Shown piece by piece: positions 45,559 to 53,453 of a stretch of 55,358 nucleotides of DNA. A program made the translations under genes and the position numbers. This stretch comes from Chloroflexota bacterium (GTDB lineage Bacteria; Chloroflexota; Limnocylindria; Limnocylindrales; CSP1-4), in contig PLMA01000039.1 of NCBI GenBank assembly GCA_003141455.1, positions 17,433 through 72,790 on the forward strand, read 5' to 3'. The notes below the pieces were generated by a model, which made no database searches, was not told the DNA's origin, and worked only from the letters and a program-made list of their open reading frames with translations. The number at the start of each line of letters is the position of its first letter. Within the stretch, counting starts at the first letter, position 1.

Positions 45559-47520
45559 CTACCGAACCGCGATCAGGAAGTAGCCGATGGCCATCGCAAT
45601 CAGCCCGATGGCGATGCCGAGGGCGTAGTTCTGGACGTGCCCCGTCTGGACGCGGCGCAGCCCCAGGCCGGCTTGTGTCGTGACCGTTCCGATGCCGTTG
45701 ACCGTGCCGTCGATCACTACCCTATCGAACCACCACACGGCGCCGGCGAGGCGGCCGCCCCAGACCACGAAGAGCAGGTTGTTGAGGTCGTCGAACCACC
45801 ACTTGGCCGATGAGCCGCGGTACAGGAAGTCCAGGCCGCGGCGGGCACTGACTTCGCGCACTCGATCGGGCCGGGGCTCCGCGTGCAGACCGATCGCCGG
45901 CATGTCGACGCCGAAGAGCCGCCACGCGGCCACGATCGCAGTCACTACCAGGAGGGTGGTCACGATGGCCAGCCCGCCGTCTATGCCGAGGAAACTGTAG
46001 GCGGCCTCCGTTCGTCCGCCGGCGGCGATCGTTGCCTCGAAGACGGGCGCAAGCCACTGGTGGAGCAGCCCCGACTCCGGCGGGTAGCCGATCAGCAGGC
46101 CCAGGAAGACGGCCGGAAGAGCAAGCAGGATGAGGGGCCGCGTCATCGTCAGGGGCGACTCGTGGATGTGTTGCTCCACCTCGGGATCCACGTGGCTCGG
46201 GCCCCAGAAGGTCATGCCCATGAGGCGGAACATGTAGAAGGCAGTCATGCCGGCAACGACGAAGCCGATCGCCCAGACCCACAGGAAGCCGCTCTTGAAG
46301 GCTCCGCCCAGGATCTCGTCCTTGCTGAAGAACCCGGCCAGCGGTGGCACGCCGGCGATGGCCACCGAGCCGATCAGCATCGTCACGTAGGTGATCGGGA
46401 TCTTCCGGGCCAGGCCGCCCATCTTGCGCATGTCCTGCTCGTCCCCGACGGCATGGATGACCGAGCCGGAGCCCAGGAAGAGCAATCCCTTGAAGAAGCC
46501 GTGGCTCATGAGGTGGAAGATCGCCGCCGTCCACGCCCCCACGCCCAGAGACGCGAACATGTAGCCGAGCTGGGAGAGCGTGGAATAGGCCAGGACGCGT
46601 TTGATGTCCGTCTGGGTGAAGGCGATCGAGGCGGCCAGTATCGCGGTGAAGATGCCGATCGCGGCCACGACGACCATCACGCCCGGCGCGGCGCCGAAGA
46701 TGGGATTGCATCGGGCCACGAGGTAGACGCCGGCGTTGACCATGGTGGCGGCGTGGATGAGGGCGGAGACCGGCGTGGGGCCTTCCATGGCGTCCGGCAG
46801 CCAGACGTGGAGCGGGAACTGAGCGCTCTTGCCGACGGCTCCGCAGAAGAGCAGCAGGGCGACGACGGCGACCCAGGTCGACGAGAGCCCGCCGCCTTCG
46901 ACCAGCTTGAAGACGGCCTGCATGTTGAGTGTGCCCAGCTGCGTCCAGATGGCCATGATCGCGAGGGCGAAGCCCATGTCGCCGACGCGGTTGACCAGGA
47001 AGGCCTTCTTGGCGGCCTCGGCCGCGGACCGGCGCGGATACCAGAAGCCGATCAGCAGATAGCTGCACAGGCCCACCAGCTCCCAGCCGGCGAAGACGAG
47101 CAAGAAGTTGTCGGCCAGGACCAGGAGCAGCATCGAGAACATGAACAGGTTCAGGTAGGCGAAGAAGCGCCACTTGCCCGGGTCGTGGGCCATGTAGCCG
47201 ATCGAGTAGATGTGGACCAGCATGCCGATGGTCGTGACCACGATCAGCAGGCACCCGGTCAGAGCATCCACGTAGAAGCCCATCTCGGCCTTGAAGCCCA
47301 GGGCAGGGATCCAGTTCCAGAGCGTGATTCCGGCGCCGTCCCCGATGCCGAAGCCGTGCGCCAGGGCGGCGAAGGCCACGACCATCGCCACCAGCCATGA
47401 GGCCACGACAGCCCAGACGGCGATCTGGTGCGACTCACGACCCATCTGACGGCCCAGCAGCCCGGTGACGACGAATCCGGCCAGCGGCAGAAGCGGAATG
47501 AGCGGGATGAGGTAGGTCAT
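45559..47520 (-). CDS. nuoL: NADH-quinone oxidoreductase subunit L
   Basis: The 653-residue distal pump subunit shows KWRFFAYLNLFMFSMLLLVLADNFLLVFAGWELVGLCSYLLIGFW, KSAQFPLHVWLPDAMEGPTPVSALIHAATMVNAGVYLVAR and VLAYSTLSQLGYMFASLG. A long C-terminal part with a final membrane helix matches the lateral helix HL that lies along the membrane arm. It is slightly longer than the 613 residues of E. coli NuoL. It starts 7 bp after the nuoK stop. Confidence 0.97.
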   Translation of the reverse strand: MTYLIPLIPLLPLAGFVVTGLLGRQMGRESHQIAVWAVVASWLVAMVVAFAALAHGFGIGDGAGITLWNWIPALGFKAEMGFYVDALTGCLLIVVTTIGMLVHIYSIGYMAHDPGKWRFFAYLNLFMFSMLLLVLADNFLLVFAGWELVGLCSYLLIGFWYPRRSAAEAAKKAFLVNRVGDMGFALAIMAIWTQLGTLNMQAVFKLVEGGGLSSTWVAVVALLLFCGAVGKSAQFPLHVWLPDAMEGPTPVSALIHAATMVNAGVYLVARCNPIFGAAPGVMVVVAAIGIFTAILAASIAFTQTDIKRVLAYSTLSQLGYMFASLGVGAWTAAIFHLMSHGFFKGLLFLGSGSVIHAVGDEQDMRKMGGLARKIPITYVTMLIGSVAIAGVPPLAGFFSKDEILGGAFKSGFLWVWAIGFVVAGMTAFYMFRLMGMTFWGPSHVDPEVEQHIHESPLTMTRPLILLALPAVFLGLLIGYPPESGLLHQWLAPVFEATIAAGGRTEAAYSFLGIDGGLAIVTTLLVVTAIVAAWRLFGVDMPAIGLHAEPRPDRVREVSARRGLDFLYRGSSAKWWFDDLNNLLFVVWGGRLAGAVWWFDRVVIDGTVNGIGTVTTQAGLGLRRVQTGHVQNYALGIAIGLIAMAIGYFLIAVR

Positions 47521-47527
47521 TGGTCGC

Positions 47528-47839
47528 TCACTGGCTCATCGAGTCGTACTCGTCCACAAGAGGCGTCTTGCGGTTGCGGTAGATGGCCATGACGAGGGCC
47601 AGCCCAATAGTCGCTTCGGCCGCCGCCACGGCAATGACCAGCAGGGCGATGACCGCGGCGTGCGTATTGAGCGCCGGGACGAAGGCGCCGAAGGCGACCA
47701 CGGTCAGGTTGACGGCGTTGATCATCAGCTCGATCGACATGAGCATGCTGATGGCGTTCCGGCGGGCCAGGAAGCCGAAGGTCCCTATCGCAAACAACAG
47801 GCCCGAAAGGACCAGATAGGAGTCGAGCGAGCCGCTCAT
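47528..47839 (-). CDS. nuoK: NADH-quinone oxidoreductase subunit K
   Basis: The 103-residue, three-helix subunit has the conserved ARRNAISMLMSIELMINAVNLTVVAF, with the membrane Glu needed for proton transfer, and AAAEATIGLALVMAIYRNRKT with the second one. The ATG overlaps the nuoJ stop (ATGA), as in many complex I operons. Confidence 0.96.
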   Translation of the reverse strand: MSGSLDSYLVLSGLLFAIGTFGFLARRNAISMLMSIELMINAVNLTVVAFGAFVPALNTHAAVIALLVIAVAAAEATIGLALVMAIYRNRKTPLVDEYDSMSQ

Positions 47840-48381
47840 CGGTTCTCCCCGTCCCCGCTGATCTCGCGCCGGGCCAGGTAGACCCCACCGATGACAGCGG
47901 CGGTCAGCAGCACGCTCACCACCTCAAACGGCAGCACGTAGTCGCGGAACAGCAGGTGGGCAACGTCCGTTGTCGACGTCCACAGCCGCTGACCGGCAGA
48001 CGGCCACGTCGTGGCCAGGACGGCCACCGTGATCACGACTGCGATGACTGCCGCGGCCACGGCAGCCGCAAGGGTCTGGGTCTGGAAGACCAGCCGCGCG
48101 GGGGCGTTCTTGGTCTGGGTCAGCATTATCGCGAACAGGACCAGCACGCTGATGGCGCCGATGTATACCAGCACCTGCGTGGCCGCCACGAGCGGATTGC
48201 CCAGAAGGACGTAGATCCCCGCCAGCGACGCGAACGAGACGATCAGGGCGAGGCCGCAACGGATGATGTCGCGCAGGGTTACTACCAGGAGCGCCGACAC
48301 GAGGAGAGTGGCGGCCAGGGCGACGAAGAGCACGTCATCCCAGCGGATCCCGATCAACGGGATCGAGTCGCCTATCGGCAT
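47836..48381 (-). CDS. nuoJ: NADH-quinone oxidoreductase subunit J
   Basis: The 181-residue, five-helix protein has the helix-3 signature ATQVLVYIGAISVLVLFAIMLTQ, home of the pi-bulge that gates coupling. Upstream the frame is open to 48558, but the ATG at 48381 with GGAGGG before it gives the usual N-terminus. It lies 76 bp after the flavoprotein fusion gene, the largest gap inside the operon. Confidence 0.95.
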   Translation of the reverse strand: MPIGDSIPLIGIRWDDVLFVALAATLLVSALLVVTLRDIIRCGLALIVSFASLAGIYVLLGNPLVAATQVLVYIGAISVLVLFAIMLTQTKNAPARLVFQTQTLAAAVAAAVIAVVITVAVLATTWPSAGQRLWTSTTDVAHLLFRDYVLPFEVVSVLLTAAVIGGVYLARREISGDGENR

Positions 48382-48457
48382 GCCTCGCTTCCCTCCTCTG
48401 CAAGTCCCGGCTGGCCGGGACTCCGGGCCGGCGATCCGGTCCAGAATGGCTTGACGG

Positions 48458-51295
48458 TCACTGTCGTTCGGTCCCACTGCGATCGCCGGGTGCACCGGCC
48501 AGGGACGGAGGAAGTGCCGGCAGCTTCTCCGCCGGATCTTCCAGGCGACCCTCGGCAAGGGCGTGCGCCACCCAGTCGCGCTCGCGACGAATGTAGGTCA
48601 CTTCGGTCTCGCGATCGATCGCCGCGAGCCCGATCAGGTCGATCTCCGGGTCGCCTCGGTCTGTGTGGGCAAGCTCGTTGTCCTGCCCGCCACGCAGGGC
48701 ATCGTACGGGCAGGCGTCGACGCAGATGCCGCACAGGATGCAGCGGCTCTCGTCCACGTCGTACTTCTCCAGAACGCGCGGCTTGGGCATGAGAGCGCCG
48801 GTGGGGCACGTCTCGGCGCAGCGGCCGCAGGAGACGCACGGCGTGTCGTTGAGGCTCATGTCCAGCGGCGTCGTCACCAGCGTGTCGAAGCCGATGCGCA
48901 TGAAGTCGTAGCAGGCCGCACCCACCACGTCGGCGCAGACCGCGGCGCAGCGCCCGCAGTCGATGCAGCGGGACGGCTCGCGCAGGATGAAGGCGTGGCT
49001 GTCGTCGCGGATGTAGTCGTGGTTGGCGCCGGTGAACCGGTTCTCCGTGACGCTTCGGAAGCCTGCGCCCTGGTCGTGGCCCGGCTCCAGGGTCTGGAGC
49101 GTGGTGCCGTACTCGATACCCAACCGCCGCAGGTCGCAGTTGCCCAACGCCTCGCAGGTGCACTGCAGGCAGCGGGTGGACTCGGCCATCACCTCGGCCT
49201 GCGTGTAGGGGATCTCGTACTCGACGTAGCTCTTGATCCGCTCCTTGGCCGGCATGGACTGGAGGCGGTGGCGCGGTTCTTTGGGCTCGTCGGTGTAGGG
49301 GACGATCGAGAGGAACTGCGGCTCGACCTCCGCCAGGGTCTGGCGGGTCCGTAGCTCCGTCAGGTCGATTCCCTTCAGGAACGCGTCCGTGGCGTAGGCG
49401 CAGCGCCGGCCTTCGGCCACGGCCTGGACCACGGTCGCGGCGCCGATGCGCACGTCGCCCGTGCCGAAGACGCCGGGCCGGCCGGTCTCGAACGTGACAG
49501 CGTCCGCCTTGAGCCGGTACTTGGCCGCTTCCACGCCATGGTTGCCGGGGCCGATCCAGGAGAGGTCCGGGCCCTGGCCGATTGCCAGCAGGACCCGGTC
49601 GCATTCGACCACGAACTCCGTGCCGGGCGCCGGCTCGGGGCGGCGGCGGCCCGATGCGTCCGGCTCGCCGGGCTGCATCCGGATGAACTCGACCCCGGTC
49701 ACCTTGCCGTTCCCGTCGACCAGGACACGGGTGGGCCCGGCCTGGAAGATCATCCGGGCCCCCTCTTCGATGGCCTCGTGAGCCTCGGTCGCGGCCGGCA
49801 TGTCCTTCATGTCGCGGCGGTAGACGAGGGTCACTTCTTTGGCGCCCTGGCGAAGCGAGGTCCGCGTGCAGTCCATCGCCGTGAACCCACCGCCCACGAC
49901 GACGACTCGGCTGTGCTTATGGCCCGGGTAGGGCAGGCCGAGAGCGGCGATCTTGAGGTATTCCAGGCCGTCGATCGCGCCGTCGGCCTTCTCGTTGGGG
50001 ACGTTGAGCTTGTTCGTGTCGTAGCAGCCGGTGGCGACGATCGTGGCGTCGAAGCCCTGGTCGCGCAAGTCGTCCAGGCTGAAGTCGGGGCCCAGGGCCT
50101 TGTTGCATTCCAGGCGGGCGCCGAGGCGCCAGACGGCCTCGTATTCGGGGTCCAGGACGTCGGCCTTGGGCAGGCGATACTCCGGGATGCCGTAGCGCAG
50201 CAAGCCGCCGGGCAGCTCGTCCTTCTCGAAGACGGTCACGTCGTGGCCGGACAGGAGCAGGTAGTAGGCCGCCGACATCCCGGCCGGGCCGGAGCCGATG
50301 ATCGCCACGCGCTTGCCTGTCTTGGGCTCAGCTTCGAACGGCAGCGGCGGCTCGATGCCTTCCTGCTGCGCCTTCAGGACCATGTCCCCGGCGTAGCGGT
50401 GGCTGTCGCGGATGGCAATCGCCTCGTCCACCTCGTCACGCCGGCAGTGTTCCTCGCACGGCGCGGGGCAGACGCGGCCCAGGATCGAGGGGAACGGGAT
50501 AGTGCGTTTGAAGATGCGCGCCGACTCGCGGAACTGGCCCTCGGCGTTGGACTTGAGGAAGCCCGGGATGTCGATGTGGCTCGGGCACTTGTTCTGGCAG
50601 GGCGGCAGGCAGTAGGCGTTATGGTCGCTGAAGATCAGCTCGAGGTTCGTCCGCCTCAGGCGGCGGAGCTGCTCGGTCTGGGTTTGGACGACCATGCCCG
50701 ACTCGGCGGTCCGGGAGCACGAGATCGGCGGATGCTCCTCGCCCTCCACCTCCACGACGCACATCCGGCACGCTCCAAAGCCCGGCAGCTTGGGCTCGTA
50801 GCAGAGCGTGGGGATCTCGATGCCGTTGGCGCGGCAGACCTCCAGAATCGTCTGTCCTTCGAGGCCCTCGACGATCCGGCCGTCGACCTCCAGGCGGAAG
50901 GCGTGCGTCGAAAGTGGGCGCTGCGGATCCTGGGCCGTGATCAAGCGCTCCGCCGGCGAGTCATCGAGCTGGATGACGGTGTCGAACGGGGTCTTCGCGT
51001 CAGGTCGACTGTCGGCGCGGCCGGCCCGGCGGTTCCAGACCTTCTTCTGATTCGCCGGCGGTCGCAGCCGACCCAACGGAAACACCGCATTGGGCAGGAT
51101 CCCCTCCAGGGCGGCCGACGCGGGCGCGGTCGGGTTGGCCGACAGGGCGACCGCAGCCGGAGCCGCGGACTCCGTCGCGACCGAAGCCGCGGAAGCCGCT
51201 GGCTCGGTCTTCGCGGGTTTGCGCGACCGAGACGGCTTGGCCGGTCCCGTCGACCGGGGAGAGGCGGGGCTGGGGCGGACGGTCGGTTCTCGCAT
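48458..51295 (-). CDS. 2Fe-2S / GltD-like flavoprotein / 4Fe-4S fusion in the nuoG position
   Basis: The 945-residue protein has an Ala/Pro-rich N-terminus (1-105), a NuoG/FdhA-type 2Fe-2S domain (Cys165, 176, 179, 193), the GltD-type 4Fe-4S entry (Cys229, 233, 237 and VCPAPCEEHC), an FAD site IIGSGPAGMSAAYYL (about 332-346), a pyridine-nucleotide site VVVVGGGFTAMD with YRRD (about 465-495) favouring NADPH, and three CxxCxxCxxxC ferredoxin motifs near 776, 819 and 850. It stands where nuoG (and the second half of nuoI) should be, 8 bp after nuoF. No molybdopterin-like domain exists. It is probably an electron-input subunit of this complex I. The ATG at 51295 is preferred; the open frame to 51571 overlaps nuoF. 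Confidence 0.88.
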   Translation of the reverse strand: MREPTVRPSPASPRSTGPAKPSRSRKPAKTEPAASAASVATESAAPAAVALSANPTAPASAALEGILPNAVFPLGRLRPPANQKKVWNRRAGRADSRPDAKTPFDTVIQLDDSPAERLITAQDPQRPLSTHAFRLEVDGRIVEGLEGQTILEVCRANGIEIPTLCYEPKLPGFGACRMCVVEVEGEEHPPISCSRTAESGMVVQTQTEQLRRLRRTNLELIFSDHNAYCLPPCQNKCPSHIDIPGFLKSNAEGQFRESARIFKRTIPFPSILGRVCPAPCEEHCRRDEVDEAIAIRDSHRYAGDMVLKAQQEGIEPPLPFEAEPKTGKRVAIIGSGPAGMSAAYYLLLSGHDVTVFEKDELPGGLLRYGIPEYRLPKADVLDPEYEAVWRLGARLECNKALGPDFSLDDLRDQGFDATIVATGCYDTNKLNVPNEKADGAIDGLEYLKIAALGLPYPGHKHSRVVVVGGGFTAMDCTRTSLRQGAKEVTLVYRRDMKDMPAATEAHEAIEEGARMIFQAGPTRVLVDGNGKVTGVEFIRMQPGEPDASGRRRPEPAPGTEFVVECDRVLLAIGQGPDLSWIGPGNHGVEAAKYRLKADAVTFETGRPGVFGTGDVRIGAATVVQAVAEGRRCAYATDAFLKGIDLTELRTRQTLAEVEPQFLSIVPYTDEPKEPRHRLQSMPAKERIKSYVEYEIPYTQAEVMAESTRCLQCTCEALGNCDLRRLGIEYGTTLQTLEPGHDQGAGFRSVTENRFTGANHDYIRDDSHAFILREPSRCIDCGRCAAVCADVVGAACYDFMRIGFDTLVTTPLDMSLNDTPCVSCGRCAETCPTGALMPKPRVLEKYDVDESRCILCGICVDACPYDALRGGQDNELAHTDRGDPEIDLIGLAAIDRETEVTYIRRERDWVAHALAEGRLEDPAEKLPALPPSLAGAPGDRSGTERQ

Positions 51296-51303
51296 GGGAC
51301 GCC

Positions 51304-52641
51304 TCAGGAAACGGCCCCGGCTCGGGCTTCTGCCTTTGGCTGGCAGATCCCGGCGGGGCAGGTGTTGCGGACGATGTGGGCGTCGAGCTCGTCGCGGAAG
51401 TACCGGACGACGCTCTGCAGGGCCAGGGTGGAGCGACGCTCGTGGTCGCATAGGGCGCTTTCGACTATGTCGGATGAGAGGTCGGAGATTCGCGTCAGCT
51501 CGTCCCCGCGGGGCTGGCCCTCGCAGATACGGGCGCCGCTCTCCGCCAGCCGGCGCAGTCCGATCCGGCACGGGATCGTCTTGCCGCAGGCCTCGTCGGC
51601 GCAGAAGCGGGTCAGGACCGCGGCGAGATCCACCACGCAGCTGTGCTGGTCCAGAGCCACGATCGAGCCCGAACCGATGTACGCACCAGCCTCCTCCAGG
51701 GAGGCCTGGTCGTAGCTGACGCTCAGGCCGTCGGCCGGCAGGATGCCCCCGGACGGGCCGCCGACGAGCAGCCCCTTGAGGCGACGATGCGCAGGAATGC
51801 CGCCGGCAATGTCCACGATCTCGCTAATCGTGACGCCGAGCGGGACCTCGGCGATGCCCGGCTTGGCGACGGCACCGGAGATCTGGACCAGGATCGTGCC
51901 GCGGCTCGCGGTGGCGCTGATCTCGGCGAAGCGGGCGGCCCCGCCGGTCAGGATGGACGGCACGGCCGCGAAGGTTTGCGGGCCGTGGATCAGGGTCGGC
52001 TTGCCGAAGAGGCCGCGGGTCGTGGGGTAGGGCGGCTGCTGCTCGGGCTGGCCGCGCTTGCCCTCCAGACCCTTCAGCAGGACTGTCTCCTCGCCCAGCA
52101 TGTAGGCGGCCTGAAGAGGCCTGACCGAGACGTTGATCTGCGTGCCGGATCCCAGGACGTCGGGACCGAGGAAACCGGCGGTTTCGGCCGCGGCCACGGC
52201 GGACTCCAGGATCCGGATCGCGTCCGCCGCCTCGACCCGGACGGCCACGATCACCTCGCTCGCGCCGACGGCGAAAGCGGCGGTGGCGGCCCCCTCGAGC
52301 ACCGCGTAGGGGTTCCTCTCGAGCAGGATCCGGTCCGTCAACACGGCCTGGTCCGCCTGGTAGGCGTTGACGACCACGTAGCGGCGATCGGCCTCGGCTT
52401 CGGCGCAGGCGCGCCACTTCTCGCCGGTGGGCACGCCCGCACCGCCCCGGCCCCGGAGACCGGATTCACCGATGGCCTGCATCACTCCTTCTGCCCCGAG
52501 TTCCAGGACGGCGGTCCGCAGGCCGGCAAAGGCGCCAGCTTCCACGGCCGCGTCCAGATCCAAAGGATCGGCCGCGGGCGGCTCCGGGAGCAGGAAACGC
52601 GGCCACCGGGTCGGAGTAGCGAGGATCTTCGCTTCCGTCAT
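51304..52641 (-). CDS. nuoF: NADH-quinone oxidoreductase subunit F, altered cluster motif
   Basis: NuoF normally binds NADH, FMN and cluster N3. The 445 residues have the FMN/NADH loop GLRGRGGAGVPTGEKW, VVNAYQADQ (normally VxNxDExEP) and AAYMLGEETVLLKGLEGKRGQP. The N3 motif reads Cys352-Gly-Lys-Thr355-Ile-Pro-Cys358 with Cys398 later: the second of four ligands is Thr. Cys373 could substitute. The C-terminus ends in HIVRNTCPAGICQ, like the linker to a ferredoxin domain in HydB-type subunits, but stops there. The ATG overlaps the previous stop (ATGA). Confidence 0.88.
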   Translation of the reverse strand: MTEAKILATPTRWPRFLLPEPPAADPLDLDAAVEAGAFAGLRTAVLELGAEGVMQAIGESGLRGRGGAGVPTGEKWRACAEAEADRRYVVVNAYQADQAVLTDRILLERNPYAVLEGAATAAFAVGASEVIVAVRVEAADAIRILESAVAAAETAGFLGPDVLGSGTQINVSVRPLQAAYMLGEETVLLKGLEGKRGQPEQQPPYPTTRGLFGKPTLIHGPQTFAAVPSILTGGAARFAEISATASRGTILVQISGAVAKPGIAEVPLGVTISEIVDIAGGIPAHRRLKGLLVGGPSGGILPADGLSVSYDQASLEEAGAYIGSGSIVALDQHSCVVDLAAVLTRFCADEACGKTIPCRIGLRRLAESGARICEGQPRGDELTRISDLSSDIVESALCDHERRSTLALQSVVRYFRDELDAHIVRNTCPAGICQPKAEARAGAVS

Positions 52642-53453
52642 GCCACGGGCCCTCCGGCCAGGGTGCGGCCCAGGGCCGCCGCGGCGGTCGCGGTGAGGCG
52701 CGGCTGCGGTGTGCCGTCCAGCGTGACGAGCGGCGATGCCGCGCCGGGGATGTGGGCGGGGAGCTGCTCGAGAGCCACTCCGCCCGCCGGCGGCTGGCCG
52801 ATCTCCGTGCCCAGCGCCCCTCCCAGGCTCCTGGCGATTCGGCTCGCTCCCGCCATCAGGCAGGCCGTGCAGCGGCAGACCGCCACGGTATGGTCGGGCT
52901 TCTCGAAGCGCAGGTGGCTGTAGTAGGTCGCCCTGCCGTAGATGAGCGCGTACGGGGCGCCGGAAACCTGGCTGACCTTCTTGAGCGCAGCAACCGGCAG
53001 GTATCCGTAGACGTCCTGGATGGCCGCGAGGATCGCCAGCATCTGCGCCTGATCCCAGTCGTATTTCTCGAGGATTGCATCGATTGGGGCCGTGTCGATG
53101 GCATCGAAGTGGGTGTAGGCCGGGTCCGGCACCGGCCGGCCCGACTTTCGCAGGGCGGACTTCTCGCGCCGCTCGGCGTACTGCTCGGCCGCGCCCCAGT
53201 GAACGTGGAAGCGGCCTATGGTGTCGAAGCCCCCCATGTCGATGCACTCAACCGGACAGGCCATGGCGCATTGGAAGCACGTCTCGCACTTGACGTTGCC
53301 CAGCTCGTCGTAGAGCAGCTGCAGCCGGCCGCGGAAGCGGACAGCGATGTCGGGCGCCGTCTCCGGGTACTGGATGGTGGCCTTGGGCGCGAAGAAGCGG
53401 CGCATCGTCAGCGCCATCCCCTTGGCGATGCCCAGGCCCGGAACGAAGCTCAT
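52638..53453 (-). CDS. NuoI-NuoE fusion with degenerate clusters
   Basis: In this 271-residue protein, residues 1-70 match NuoI: GIAKGMALTMRRFFAPKATIQYPE, RFRGRLQLL and one 4Fe-4S motif (Cys56, 59, 62, 66). The second NuoI motif is absent. Residues about 115-265 match NuoE: ILEKYDWDQAQMLAILAAIQDVYGYLPVAAL, then VAVCRCTACLMAGASRIARSL with the first ligand pair (Cys193, Cys198). Where NuoE has its second pair (ECLGAC-like) this protein reads LEQLPAHIPGAASPLVTLDG, with Ala233 and Gly237. Cluster N1a therefore probably cannot form normally. The ATG overlaps the nuoH stop (ATGA). Confidence 0.85.
   Translation of the reverse strand: MSFVPGLGIAKGMALTMRRFFAPKATIQYPETAPDIAVRFRGRLQLLYDELGNVKCETCFQCAMACPVECIDMGGFDTIGRFHVHWGAAEQYAERREKSALRKSGRPVPDPAYTHFDAIDTAPIDAILEKYDWDQAQMLAILAAIQDVYGYLPVAALKKVSQVSGAPYALIYGRATYYSHLRFEKPDHTVAVCRCTACLMAGASRIARSLGGALGTEIGQPPAGGVALEQLPAHIPGAASPLVTLDGTPQPRLTATAAAALGRTLAGGPVA

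Noticed and set aside
43837-45813. 658-residue open frame on the plus strand
   Set aside because: It is antisense to nuoM and parts of nuoN and nuoL, is very rich in Glu, Asp, Gln and Arg, and shows no family motif.
45883-47400. 505-residue open frame on the plus strand
   Set aside because: It is antisense to nuoL and is a His/Asp/Glu/Gln-rich shadow without domain signs.
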